From the NCBI RefSeq assembly GCF_030272615.1, contig NC_081408.1, positions 761,788,673 to 761,848,672 on the forward strand: a DNA stretch of 60,000 nucleotides, written 5' to 3'. Shown here piece after piece: positions 21,622-34,269 of the stretch. The DNA comes from Cryptomeria japonica. Taxonomy: Eukaryota; Streptophyta; Pinopsida; Cupressales; Cupressaceae. The translations under genes were made by a program, and so were the position numbers. A model generated the notes under the pieces. It did no database searches. It saw only the letters and a list, made by a program, of their open reading frames with translations, and had not been told where the DNA came from. Each line of letters begins with the position of its first letter. The stretch's first letter is position 1.

Positions 21622-24600
21622 ATGGCTGCATTTGGAACTGCTACCCCTCTTGTTGTGGACATTACTGAGGGATCCTGACCAAATTTCAAACAACACCCAT
21701 TCATTTCCATGGAAGATGATCCGAATAGTGCATTTTCATCGATTCCACATGGTGTTTTGCACATTTAAGATATTAGGGTTTACACACACTGTAATGTTGA
21801 GGAGTTGGGAAGCTCACATATGTTGAATCTCTACAATAACCAATTGAGTAATGAAAATCCAAAGCTTAAACCAAAATTCCAAGCATTGGAGGAAAAATGT
21901 TTTGCGTAGTTTGTCAAATTTTCGTCGTTTGATGAAATTGAATAGATTCAATATGTTCTTAGCCAAGTGCATGATGAGTTTATGTGGCTAAACAAACCAT
22001 TTAAGATCATGAATAATGCTATTTAGGTTGTTACTAGTTTATACTCAACAAGTGACCTACTAATACTAAAGATTGTAAAGAATCAAATTGTCATAGATGC
22101 AGCCAGATCAAAATTTGATCAAAGAGCTATGAAAATCAATGCATTCTTGACCATGATGTCAGATTCACCTCAAAGGTGATTGAAATAAGGTTTACTATTC
22201 CAGTAGGGAGAATTCAGTGTCCGAAACTATAATTTATGTTGCTTATGAAATGATGAGAGAAAACAAGAAATATGACCTATGTGAATTGTTCCAGAGTGAG
22301 CTTATGAAGAATTTGTCAAAGATCAAAGAGAACAAGAAACACCTGTTCAAGTATGGAACTCTGATCCTATGTCTATTTTTCTATTTTATGAATGAAGTTT
22401 CAGGAGTTGGGCAGGTGCAATGGGCACACGATAGACTTGTAATCCGAGAGTATCTGCATAACTTCGGTGAATCTAAGGTTCATAATGCTAATATCTGGAG
22501 ATACTTTAAGAATTTTTAGAAGGAAATGCATGAAAGGGAAAGAATCCCTAAGGCTATAGTGGAGAAATATCAAGATACAATTTGTTTTATGGTGGATACT
22601 GACTAGTGTTTAATGGAAGCAATTGAACCACAAACATCATGGATCATGCCCATGGGGTATGAAGTAGATGAGCAAATATTGGAGCTATATGCTCAACATT
22701 TATTGAGTAAACCGGTTGATTCCTCTGAAGAAAGATTCAACACTTATGCTGAGAACAGCTTGAAGTTGCACTGATAGTTCAAAAAGTTAGAAATTCAAAG
22801 GAAAGTTAGGAAGGAAGTTGAGGCATATGCGGAGAGAATAGGGATTACAAAGGAGACAGTTTGGGAGGCAAGAAAAAATAACATTCTATCCGAAGAGAAG
22901 ATTGTTAAGAAGAAAGCCAAACTGGAGGGACCTGCTCCAAAACTAGACACTCCAGAAGCTCTGCTCCCTCCTCCGGTCCTAAAAGCTCTCTAAAATCTCC
23001 AAAGACCCAAGCCAAATCATTCGGTGGTGAGGAGAAGAAGATGGAAGTAAGGTTCATCATTGTGAAGGATGATGAAGAAACCAAGTCAGATGAAGCTATA
23101 AAGGAGGTGAAGGCCAAAGCAACCAAGGCATCTAAATTTACCAAGGAGAAGTCATCCAGTGAGGCTAAGTCAAGCAAGAAGCCAAAATCCTCCAGAATTG
23201 ATGAGGTAGTGAAGCAAGGTAAATTCACTGTTAAAGATCCTATGTCATTAAATGAAATTGTGAATGAAATTATTAAGAATGGAAACCTAAAGCCAATGAA
23301 TGAGTGGTATGACAATTTTGATGAAAATGGAAAAAAGGTCTTTAGAAGAAGCCACCATTGTATATCTAAATAAGTTTAATAAGGCTCTTATAGAAATTAT
23401 GTCAGAAGTTCCAAAGGGTCTTTATAATGTTTTGGAAAGTAGAAGGGATAGTGCAAAAGCAAAAGAAGAAAGACTAAGGGAATATGTATTGTAGAACTCT
23501 GTCCGATAATTGCTAATGAGGAGATAACAAGAATTCTTAAATTAGCTAAGAATGAGTTCAGGAGCAAAACAAGAATCAATAAACTCATGATTAGAAAATC
23601 TAAAGAAGTGATTGAAGACACAAAGAAGATCTTGAGAAAAACATTGCTTCAAAATCAGTATGAAGTGATTTCGGAAAAAGCTCAGGATGATGCTGCTAAA
23701 TCTGATCCGAGAACTCAGAACATGTCATCTCAAAGTGAGCAGACAAAGGATGACACTTCTACTACTTCGGAAGTATTGACAAATGATCAGGTTGAAGCAA
23801 ATGTTTTGGAAGATGTGAGAGATGAGGATGCAACAGATGAGGGTGAAGGAGATGCAAATAAAGAAAATGAGGTCGAGGATACTCAGAATCCTCCGGTTGA
23901 AGCTGATACAAAGAAGGAGAAGGTTGAGGTAAAAGAAGAATTTATTCCGGAAGCAAGAGACACTGCAGAGGCAGTAAAGGACAAACAAATTATAGATGAT
24001 CTAGAATTTATACAAGGACCAATCAATCTTTCTTCTCTGTTCCCCATCCAAAAGATTCAATTAGCATAATTTGCTCAAGTTAAAGCCAGTGAGCATCTCC
24101 TTAAGTCACACACTGAAGACAGTATGCTACTAAACCTAGCATCCAATGTTCTAGAGAAACTAATGCCCACATTTCAAAAGAATGCATCAGATACTCCATC
24201 CGATCAGTTGAATAGGTTGATCAATTCGGTGAATACTCATTTTGAGTCATTTGAAAAATCAGCAGAAGCAAAGGTTTGCAATGAATTCAATGCTAAAAGG
24301 CTCAAGACATTGAAAAGAATGATTGTTGATGATAGAGATTTACTAGATATTTGTGTGAAGAGAATACAAGATGCACTATCTGAAGGAGGCAACATTTGCA
24401 AACCATGCCTATCGTTGTCAAAATTCGCTGGAGATATTGAGAAGAAAGCCAAGGAGCATGAAGATCAATTAGCCGGAGTATCTCCGTCACTTGATACTTT
24501 GTTGGCTTTTATGACCAATAACAAAGATTAGGTAATATCTCTACTTGATAAAATCAGAATCCTATGCTATGAGAAGGTGAAGATCATTGAAAGAGTTGGT

Positions 24601-24825
24601 GAACTTCAGAGTCATATTACTCCCAAGTTAGATATTATGCTCAGTTCTTTGAAGGATGCTCAAGATGCTTAGGTTGTCACTAATCCATCGGATCTTAAAG
24701 TAGTAGAGATGCAAGCTTATTTATTCAACGGTCTCATATCAATCCTTGAGAGTCTCAAGAAGGGCTGGGATAGCCATTTCAATTCATTGAAGAACAATTT
24801 TGCAGATATCTTCAAGTTTTTGTGA
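21622..24825 (+). pseudogene. Unknown second ORF in the pol position
   Basis: I do not recognise this protein. The reading starts at ATG 21622 (MAAFGTATPLVVDITEGS), continues through several frames with about a dozen or more stops, and ends FNSLKNNFADIFKFL at TGA 24823-24825. Longer clean stretches are 22217-22519 (contains KYGTLILCLFFYFMNE and WAHDRLVIREYLHN), 23041-23373 (Lys/Glu-rich) and 23587-24069 (strongly acidic), then 24124-24531, which has helical, charged composition. An N-terminal globular part followed by a long low-complexity acidic and lysine-rich part is the overall architecture. No RT, integrase or protease motif is present. It occupies the pol position between gag and the polypurine tract, so it is probably an acquired or element-specific ORF. 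Function unknown. Confidence 0.6.
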
Positions 24826-25061
24826 GTAAGGTTTGTGTATATATATGTCAGTGTATATAACTTTGAGTAATTTTTTTGTTTTTCAGAGCCCCATCTTTGC
24901 CATTGATGTCAAAGGGAGAGTGTAGAAGAGTGAAAACTGTTGTTCTAAGGGGGTGTGTTTAACTTTTGAAGTCCGGTTGTTAGATTTTTGGTTGCAGTGT
25001 ATAGAGTCTTGGTTTTGGTCCGACGCTTAGTCATTTTTCACTAAGTGTTGCCATCAATGCC

Positions 25062-25074
25062 AAAGGGGGGAGAT
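25062..25074 (+). promoter_or_regulatory. Polypurine tract
   Basis: AAAGGGGGGAGAT directly precedes the 3' LTR start TGTTGG. This is the normal plus-strand priming site. A weaker look-alike (CAAAGGGAGAG) lies at about 24909. Confidence 0.85.
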
Positions 25075-26221
25075 TGTTGGAAAGAGACACTGCATATATG
25101 GTCATATGTTGTCATTGATGGCAACTCATGTCAATAATCCCATCTCCAGTTAATAATTTGTTCATATCGGAAGTATGATTGAGTTTTGGATAGCTCCGGT
25201 AAGATAAAACAAAACATCTGGCAGTGTACAATAATTTGGTTGGCGTTTCATTTGTGTTGAATATTTGGTGTTGCGGATCTCCGGGAAGCATTATGGATGT
25301 TTTATCTACCTTATTCTAGGTTTGTGGCCTCCGGTGTTGATTCTGGAGTGAGTTAGAAGATCCAGTGTACAGGTTTTTATGAAGAATAGTGTTGTATGGC
25401 CGACATGTGAAATAAATTATTGTACGGATTATGTGGATCGATTTTGGTGATGATCTCTATGGTCAAAGATGGTCAATAGACATATGGGAAGTGTGTGGAC
25501 AATTCTTTTTGGTTTGCATATGGATTTGAGTTCAGGTTGAGCCGACTTGGTATACATGTTTCATCATTTGTATATTGTTCTTGGAGCCAATATGCGTAAG
25601 GCCCAATTTGATGTTGTGGATATAAAAGACTGATGGATAAGATCATTTTTGGTTTTGGTGGTTGTGTGTAAAGTGTATATGTTCGATTGAGGGCGGTTTC
25701 ACGTGTTTTACTCATTGATTTGTGATCCGAAATTGTGTCAGAGGAGTATTATAGAACAATATTGAAGAGTAGAGTTTGTAGAGTAATTGATTCAGATTTA
25801 TGTGCTTAACTGAACCTGATTTTTGGCATATGTAGATGCTACTTTCCAGTTCAGATAACTCTTGGATCATTGTAACTGATCTGTAAGACAACGAGTCTTC
25901 ATTTGGGTTGTAGCCTTTATTGTATTTAAGCAGTGACCTCTAGGCAATGCACCTACATGGATGTGTATTCCTCTTACGTAATATTTCTTATACTTCAGTC
26001 GAGTATAGTAAATATTGTGGGTCTCATTCCCACCATGGTTTTTCCCTTAACCGAGTTTCCACGATAAAAATATTGGTGTTATGGTGTTGTGGATATTTGC
26101 ATTATGTTTTAGTTTCTTTCTTTTATTTATTTGCACTAAATGGATTAAAGATCAAGCGAATAAGATTAAGTTTTGTGGAACCCTGATTCATCCCCCCTCT
26201 CAGTGTTCATTGACTCTAACA
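25075..26221 (+). repeat. 3' LTR (1147 bp)
   Basis: It starts TGTTGGAAAG and ends GACTCTAACA, then the duplication CCAAA. It matches 18809-19958. Confidence 0.93.
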
Positions 26222-26735
26222 CCAAAGGCCTTTCAATTTTCTCTAGGCTTTCTCTAGCCCAATATTCTATTGGTAAATTGTTTAAATAAATCCATACAAG
26301 TTGCTTGTAGGGGTTCATTTTGAGAGGGTTGAAATTCTGATGCCATTTCTACATATACAATGGGCATCCATCCATTTTTCATAGCCCCCCTTGCAGAATC
26401 TTTTCTCTCTCTTCCTCAGACATGAAAATTGCTATAAAAAATCATCTAGGTAGGAATTTAACAATTTCTTCCATTTTTCATGATTTTATAATCTAGGATC
26501 TAACCCTTTTTTAAACAAATATTGGGCTATAAATCTACAAATAATTGCACATTCGTCAAGTATTCCTACGTCCTCTTGTGTTTCTTTCGTCAGATTGATT
26601 GTTTGATATACTTTATGATCGCACCTTTGTAATGTCTCTGAATTCTTTGTAGAGTCATTTTTGGAATTTCCTTGGAATCGTCTTCCTGCCTTAGAATCAT
26701 TGTAGATCTCGATTTTAAGTGTTTAGGTTAATTTT
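26222..26735 (-). pseudogene. DUF4283 relic 1, N-terminal part
   Basis: Read on the minus strand from about 26735. A long frame with few stops includes KAGRRFQGNSKND, TQEDVGILDECAII, WKKLLNSYLDDFFIAIFMSE, EERKRILQGG, then WHQNFNPLKMNPYKQLVWIY and LNNLPIEYWARESLEKI. The pattern FIAIF-SEEER-RIL-GG, W-NFNP, VWI-L-NLP-EYW-E-LEKI is the DUF4283 signature of plant gag-like/LINE-associated proteins. The frame runs into the LTR element at 26221 and resumes at 18803. Stops after the GG motif show decay. Upstream of 26735 the frame is lost. The gene was already old when the LTR element entered it, or both decayed together. Confidence 0.75.
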
Positions 26736-27944
26736 TTTATTCCTAAACAAAACATGTTAATGTCCTATTCTAATACTCACTAGATCCTGCAAAAAAAAAT
26801 AGATTAGAAAGAAAACCTTGAAATCAAGAACCAACTGTTTTAAATAATGAATCTACCATGAAATAGCCGAAACCCTAAATTAGTGGGTGCTAATACCATT
26901 TGAGAGTTGGGGTAGGATGTGTTTTAGTATTAGTCTTTGAGGCTTAGTTTAGATTTATCAAGAAATTTGACTTTGTAATCTTTGTCCAATCTTGTATACC
27001 TCGTTGCCCGCAAATTTTGTGATTATGCAAAATTGGAAGTTACGAAATTTCAGAGATTATTAGTATATTGTTGTGTATTATGGCGTCTAGAGTTCCGGAG
27101 GAGGCGCCAAACATACTGGAGGAAATCACAACACTCGTAAAGAATTAAATTTGCTAGTGCTTCTATTTTAATCTATCCACTCATTCCTCTACATTATCAT
27201 CGCTGATTATTACATGCTTTTATAAGTTTAAGTTGAACACACACTGTATATCAAAGACTGCCATACATTGTTAGAGCATATTGCTCAATATGTGAATTGA
27301 GGGATTTCATATTGCATCTGTTAGTGTGGGGTTGGCTGACAAACTTATATTTGCGACCATAATCTTGTGCACTTATTTGTTTATTTGAATTGAAAGAGGT
27401 CCGAGTGGGTGTTATAGTTTATTTGAAGAATAAATGTATTGATTGTAGTTGGGATTGATATCTCCTTGTAATTTGTAATTTTGAAATTCAACTTACTTTT
27501 GGAATAAATTTAGTTTATATTTTTAATAAAAAATGAGGCAATCCAAGTGGTGAATTCTATATGAATTTGGCTGATGAAATATCATTTTGTTTTTTTGATT
27601 AAGGTAAGCAGGGTCTCAAATTGTTTTTATTAATGTGAGAAAGGGTTTTGAAAGGGTCTAGACTCTTTTAAAGGGGAAATATTTAGCAATAAGAATAATA
27701 AGACAATAAAGGACAACTAGAGAACAAGAGAGACTTCAAAAGATAGGACATTACAAAACCTTATAAACAGCCAACCCAAAGTCGGGGTGGTTCATAAAAT
27801 TGTTCCAATAATTTTTGTTTAACCATAGTAAAAGGTTCTTTCTCCTCTAAACTTGTTTTTTGGAACAAGAAAAAATTATTAGACCACATGCATAATCCTC
27901 TTACATCCCTGGAGCTTTAAAAGAGGAATCCAACATCATACCTT
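26736..27944. other. Intergenic DNA between two DUF4283 relics
   Basis: About 1.2 kb with no recognised gene, LTR end or tandem repeat. A run AATAAGAATAATAAGACAATAAAG near 27690-27710 and generally AT-rich composition are the only features. It may hold the 3' region of relic 2. Confidence 0.35.
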
Positions 27945-28524
27945 TTATAGGCTATTTCTTTTTATTGCCCTCCTTTTGCACCTTCTCAAAGGATGTAATA
28001 GGCTCTTCAATAGTAGTCGGGTATGATCCTTTTCTCTCCAAATAAAATGGTGTTTCTTGTTGTTAGAACAAGTCATAGAAGTATGACCTACTTTATAACA
28101 ACAATGATAAAATAACACAAGAGTCTTCAAATTCAATCTTCTATACCCAAACACCATATTTGGAAGATAAAGGTAATCCTAGTAGGTAGCACTTTGTTAT
28201 TTTCCACAAATACACAAAATATAGCAGATAATAAATGCTTTTTGAATTTTTTGATTGGATCAGTAGCACAATATAGCTCAAAAATATTTGCAATAAGCAT
28301 AAAAACCTTTTAATTTCATAATTCCAAAGGCAGCCTCAAAAATCTAACCCAAACAAGAAACTTGAATCTTATATTATTTAACAGATTAAAGCTTGGAGAC
28401 CAATTTTTAAGACAAAAGCTATTCTTCCCTAAAAAGCAAGGACCTTCTAGAAGAGTTCTTGAGCAATCTTCAAGAATGGAAAGGGAAAAGAGGAAAAAAT
28501 TATTCAACATAGCAGCCACCTGAA
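27945..28524 (-). pseudogene. DUF4283/zinc-knuckle relic 2, C-terminal part
   Basis: Read on the minus strand from 28524: VAAMLNNFFLFSLS, then TLLEGPCFLGKNSFCLKNW, SPSFN and VWVRFLRLPLEL match the DUF4283 core (FLF-LEGPWFLGK-FCLK-WSPSFNP-VWVRLPNLPLEYW). After a frameshifted stretch, YRRLNLKTLVLFYHCCYKVG and HTSMTC give a zinc knuckle whose first cysteine is a tyrosine. The frame ends with a lysine/arginine-rich tail at 27945. The N-terminal part lies 16 kb away at 44317-44545, separated by three nested insertions. Same protein class as relic 1 but a different subfamily by sequence. Confidence 0.75.
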
Positions 28525-29455
28525 ATTGATGTAATATCCCCTGTTTGAATCACCTTATATTTTTCCCACAAGAGATTAGAGTATCATGGTCCAGGTTTGA
28601 TTTGATTTCTTAATGAGAACTCTTGGTATGGTTCTGTTGATCGTGTTTTGATGCACTATCGAACATAGAATAAAATATCGAAGGTATTCTAGCCTCTCTT
28701 GAGAAAAAGACTCCCAAATGCTGAAGATTAGCTTAAGGATCACTTGGGATGACTCCAAGGTTCTTGTATGTTGGGTCTCAACGTGTTGGACAACTTCATT
28801 TGTATTGATGTATCTTGCTGTTTCTACAAGGGGACTTACGTTTGAATGTTTGAACTACTTTGGATATTGCTGGAACGATGGATTTCACTTGATTCAGTTA
28901 AAAAAGGAAAAAAGATAGGGTTGAGAAAGATCTAGTCTAACTCTAGGAATGTAAGAGTAATGAATGATCTTTGGTGGAATTCTAACTAGGTTCTGCTTCA
29001 GCATGCTATGAACATCTCCACAAGGTTAGTGCAATCTTCTAAGGGACAAATTTATGATCTTCAAATCTGTAATTCGAACAAAGACACCTTCAAGATGAAG
29101 CATATCAAAGATGAAATAGCAATTGAAGTTAAGCTTAGGCTTAATGATTCCAGTTGATTATGCAAGGCAAGTCTACCATCCACAAATTGCTAGTAGTATG
29201 GATTTGCGAATTTCACCATCAATCATACAAAGTATTCCATTCATCTAAACAACATTAAAAAAATAAACGAGAAGTTGAGACCATGCAAATTGTTGAATCA
29301 ACACATAGAACCCACCATTACTTCAATGAAGTTTACATGTATCTTGCAACAATGTCTTGGCAACAATCTTTGCCTTCTCCTAATCTACTCTAAATGCTAA
29401 CTGTATAATGTCTACTCTCTATTGACTACTTACTTTACAAATGAAGAAGTGAGGC

Positions 29456-29463
29456 CTTATATA
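29456..29463 (-). promoter_or_regulatory. TATA box of family-B LTR copy 2
   Basis: The minus strand reads TATATAAG in GCTCTATATAAGGCCTC, equivalent to 9219-9226 in copy 1. Confidence 0.6.
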
Positions 29464-30204
29464 GAGCTCCCATTACATTCAATGGCTCAGATTGATTTAA
29501 GATCAATGGCCAAGATTACAAGATAGAAACCCTATTGCAAAGCATTTAATGCTTGACCAATGATACAATTGCATTTGATAGGACACATGTCCTTCATAGA
29601 AAATTCAACCAATGAATGATGATGGTAGGTACATCGAAGTTTGTGTCCCCGTAGTGGTTTTTTTCTCTTTCTGATACATTAAATCTGGACGCTTGATGTG
29701 TAACCTTCTGATTGATGATGATGCCACCTCAGCTCATTTTGTAACTCATCACAAGTTGTTATTGAATGAAGTGTATCTCTTGATACTCAACATTATTCAA
29801 CTCACTCAATGTTGATGACAAGGACTGATCTTTCCGTGTTTGTGATTTAAATTTTACTTAATGAATAATACACTTGTTGATGAATTGACTTTTATTCTTG
29901 GATTCCCGAAAGGAAATTCAAGATTGTAAAACATTCCTTCACCATACATGTTATGTTTCTTTCATATTCTGAGACCTCAACCTTCTGATGTTGAAATGAT
30001 ATTTTGAAGATCTTTAAAACTTGTTCTCATATCATGGTTATTGAGATGCCTGAAGTTCTTTATCTTTGCAATGTTTCGAGTTCTTCTTCATGCTGCTAGC
30101 CCCTTGGAATGTTCTTGATTCTGCTCCTTTATCCCTTTCATTAATTATCCTTCAAAATCTTCTTCAAAGCCAAATTTGCTTGTGTTTAGGGGCAATGGAA
30201 ATGT

Positions 30205-30800
30205 CCTCTTGAAAATTTCACTCCATGAAAGGAGCAAATGAAGTGCCTTGAATAAGAATTTTGCTCCATGAAGGGAGCAATTGAAGTGACTTGGGGAAAA
30301 TTTCACTTCATGAAGGGAGCAAGTGAAATCTGCTCCATGAAGGGAGCACTTGAAGTTCTCTTGGTGAAGGGAGCACTTGAAATCCTTCCAAACCCTATAA
30401 GCTCCTTTCCTTTGATTGCAATCACTTCAAATTCACCATCTTTCAAAACAATTTGATCATTCACTTCTTAGTCTATGCCACTAAGTTTCCATTTACTCAC
30501 TCAAAGTGAATTTCGTTCCATGGGAGGAGCAATTGAAGTGAAAAAAATCACTCCACGGAAGGAGCACTTGAAGTTCAAATGAAAAAAATCGCTCCATACA
30601 AGAAGCACTTGAAGTAAACACAATTTGCTTCTCCATCAACTTAGTTTCACCAATCTACTTTCTCCTATCAACTCATAACTTGTAATTTTACCACGTACAT
30701 GCATAAATGCATGAAATGACCCACAAAAGGCCTTAAGAGGAAATTCGCCCCATGGAAGGAGCACTTGAAGTGAAGCCCAAAAATTTGCTCCATAAAGGAG
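30205..30800. repeat. Hairpin units of family-B copy 2, first block
   Basis: About nine irregularly spaced units of the type TTGCTCCATGAAGGGAGCAA followed by TTGAAGTG; GCTCC pairs with GGAGC across a 5-8 nt loop. Variants include CACTCCATGAAAGGAGCA and CGCCCCATGGAAGGAGCA. The block continues beyond the chromovirus at 41717-42105. Confidence 0.8.
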
Positions 30801-32326
30801 CAGTTGAAGTCATCTCTTTTCACACTAATTAAGTGCCTCAAACACTCAAAAATTGATTTTGCAAGGCTTAGGAGGCTTTGTCACAACCCTCCTTTATCAC
30901 TTTTGGATTTAAATTACAATTTTATTTTATCTTTGGATAAGCTATTTAAATGATTGAATAAATGTTATAAAAAGAATGAATTATAATAACACACACACAC
31001 ACATGGAAAATATACATTATTTTTATTTATTTATTTTCCACATCCAATTATGGCACATGTTGTAGGAAGAATAAGAAGCTTCTAGACGATTCTCCACCAC
31101 CTTGCATGTAACTCCTCCCACTAAGTCTAATCAATTTGCATGAAGTCCAAAATTGGGAAAGAATCTCTTTTTTAATTAAATATTCTAGATAATGGAATGG
31201 AGGGAATTTTCTTATAAAATGATATGCAAGTTTCAAAGAAGGGAGTTGATCATGTTGTGAAGGAAATTTCCCAAGTCTTGGAAGTAGGTCTTTTTGGTAG
31301 TCTTATTTTCGTTGCAGGAATTTTAAGTTGTGATTGGAAGGATTTCCCTCAAGTTGCAAGGAAGGATCATAAGGGTAACTAGTGGATTCAACATCAAGCT
31401 CGATTAACCAGGTTCTCTCCTTGTTGTTTATCTTTACATTTACTTGTGAGGAATTCGTAATATCAGATATAGTTATAGATCTTCCTTTATATAAAGAAAT
31501 TCTTTTATTAGATTTTAAATATTTTATTTGGAGATAAATAATAATGATAATGCTTTCATATAGTGCATTCAAAGGATAATTATTTACTTATTTTATTTTC
31601 CTTAAGAAGATATGCACATGATCTTGTTTTTTTTTTTGTTTTTTTTAAAGATTTTAGCAAAAGGAAAAATCACATTCTTTTATTTGTTTAAAATCTCTCT
31701 TTCTGAGATTTAAAATTTCTTCCCTGTGTGATTTGAATCTTTTTCAATCCTCTGGTTCTTCGAATGAAAATCTGAATCTCGTTCTTTAATCTTTCTGAGA
31801 TTATTAGTTAAACAATTCTTTTCTGTGATTATTAGTTAAACAAATCTCTCTGTGAATAATGATTAAAATAAAATCTTTGTGAAATGAGTTGAATAAAATC
31901 TCTGTGAAATGAGTTGAATAAAATCTCTCTGTGAATATTGGTTGAACCTTTTTGATTATCAGTTGAATAAAATCCTCCTGTGAATACTGGAAATGAATTA
32001 TGGAAATAAACAATCCCCCTGTGAAATTTGGAAATAAACCTCCCTGTGAGTTGAAATAAGATCTCCCTGCAAATATTAGTTGATTAAACAATCCTCCTGT
32101 GAATACTGGAAATGAATTCTGGAAATAAACAATCCCCCTGTGAAATCGGGAAATAAACCTCCTAGTGAGTTGAAATAAGATCTCCCTGCAAATATTAGTT
32201 GATTAAACAATCCTCCTGTGAATACTGGAAAATATTAACCTTCTGGTTACTGAAAACCAATCTAAAACAATTGTTTGTTTATCTATCTTATTCGTGTTCT
32301 TATTTTCATAAGTAAATACTCATTTG

Positions 32327-32328
<2 letters not shown>

Positions 32329-32406
<78 letters not shown>
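32329..32406. repeat. (TA)n microsatellite in the 5' LTR
   Basis: An uninterrupted TA run of about 78 bp. The equivalent in the 3' LTR is longer and interrupted (39359-39526), showing slippage after insertion. Confidence 0.95.
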
Positions 32407-32409
<3 letters not shown>

Positions 32410-32459
32410 TGTCGGATATTAATGACATAGTCAAAGAAAAGAATTATAAATTTTGCATG

Positions 32460-32600
32460 GCGTACGGGGAGGGGAGCAGTTATTGTAACCGTAGGGGGTG
32501 GGGGGGGGGGCGCGCGGTGTCCCCTCAACCCTACGGGCCTGCACATGCAGGACCGCAGGGGGTGATGGGACCCGTGGTCCTCACCCCCCACCCCTATTTG
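32460..32600. other. GC-rich island with G-run in the LTR
   Basis: A sharp GC-rich block within AT-rich LTR, containing GGGGGTGGGGGGGGGGCGCG, CCTGCACATGCAGG (a perfect palindrome) and C-runs that could pair with the G-runs. Conserved in the 3' LTR at about 39582-39710 with sequence changes. It lies 50 bp downstream of the TA run. Confidence 0.7.
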
Positions 32601-34269
32601 CTATTAAACAAACAATTTCATTTTTTTTTTATATTATACTTGCAAAATGGAATTTTTAATAATTGTTTTAATTAAATTTTAAGCTAATTAATTTTTTTTT
32701 TATATAATCGTTTTTAATTAAATTTTAAGTTAATTATCAATGATTGTTTTAGTTACATTTTTTTGTTAATTACTAACAATTGTTTAGTTAAATTTTAAGT
32801 TAATAAATTAGCAAAGGATTGAAATAAAAAATTATTGTCTCAATCCCTTTAGGGATTTATTGGACTACTTGATCAGTGATTTTGGCTCACTTAAAAACAA
32901 ATAAATCTTATTATTACAATTTGATCCAAAATTTCCAAAAGTATAAGCTAATCACTCATTTGGAACTAGTAACTCTATAATTTAAATATTCTCACGATCG
33001 AAGTAAACATTACTTAATCTCGTATGTAGATGTCATTATTTTTACATCATGCGCATTACTTATATGTTAAATTGCATTCATTGATGAGCAAGTTACCTTC
33101 CCATTATTTTCATACAAGTTACATGTTTTAATATATGAGTTCATAATTGCCTTTGTCATACCATTATATATTAATTAGTTGAGTTGTAGAAGAATGGTAT
33201 TTCTTTTATCAAATGGTACTTGGTTGCCATCAAAGTAGTTATTCAAATAATTAACTTCGAAAGGTCTAATTATGTACATTCTTTTCGTGATTATTTTCAA
33301 GCATGATGTTTTCATAGCTCTTAGTTAGAAAACTAAATAAAGGAAGATGGAAACCAAAACCTAGTGGCATTCAGTATATACGGTGCCTCTAAGTCACACT
33401 TATGGGTAATGTCGTCGTGTTGAACTACTGCACTTAACGCCTAATAAAGCTACATCAACGACATCTGTGGCGTCGTCCCTATAAATCGTCGGGGAGTAAT
33501 AAGGGACAATTGGAAGCTAAAATCCAAGGGGCGGGTAATCCCCCTTGGATCGATAATCTAATAAGATAATTTTCAAATGATTTTACATCCATTGAGTTAA
33601 ATCATAGTAAACCCCCCTTTAGGATTGGTTAAGTAAAAATGCTTTTATGGAATTAATTTTCGAAGAGATATTATTGTCGATTGGCAATTGGTCAAGGGTG
33701 ACACTTATGATGATAATTAGGATCTAGTTATTTTAGGCCACAAGCAATAGGCCATCTTGAGCCTTTGCTTAAGCGCTACCATCGTGGGTAGCAACCGCAG
33801 AGAAACTGTCTGGGACATTGACCCTAGAAAGGGCTGCGTACCCACAAATCAGTTTACATCAAACCATAGACTAGAAAATAGAACTACATACTTTATGCCT
33901 TGATCCTGTGCCGAAGTGGGTATGTCGGTAGTCTTGGGATGGAGTTGTCCCTCATACTCAGGTGTTTGTGGGTGGGGTCTAGGCTTGGTAAGAAGAAACA
34001 TTGAGTAAGAATCCTATTTTGAAAGATAAGATAATTAAAATTGGAAAAAGTAATTCAATGCATACTCAGAAGGAATCCCGTATGGATTCGCTTGACTTCC
34101 CGAGGCTTTAAGCCAAATTCCGAGGCGGAATTCAAGCTTGTATTATGTTATTGAATTACTCCTAAGGACGGCGATCTCGGTGCACTTTTGTTAGAAGAGT
34201 GTAGTACTTAGTGAGTGGCTCAGGACTCGAATGGTCCCGATGAGTCTAAGTCTCTCGCCAGAGCACCTC

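Larger units (their letters stand above)
18809..26221 (+). mobile_element. Non-autonomous LTR retrotransposon with gag relic and unknown second ORF
   Basis: LTRs are 18809-19958 and 25075-26221 (about 1.15 kb), TGTTGG to CTAACA, flanked by the duplication CCAAA (18804-18808 and 26222-26226). A primer site (19961) and a polypurine tract followed by AGAT (ending 25074) complete the structure. The 5.1-kb interior has a gag relic with a coiled coil and zinc knuckles (20060-21188), then an unrelated broken ORF (21622-24825). Neither RT, RNase H, integrase nor protease is recognisable, so it must have relied on a partner's enzymes. The tract GGGGGAGATTGTTGG resembles Copia elements, so I favour a Copia-derived origin. 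The insertion interrupts DUF4283 relic 1. Confidence 0.93.

Noticed and set aside
22905-23315. 136-codon minus-strand frame opposite the unknown second ORF
   Set aside because: Shadow of the plus-strand Lys/Glu-rich coding region.
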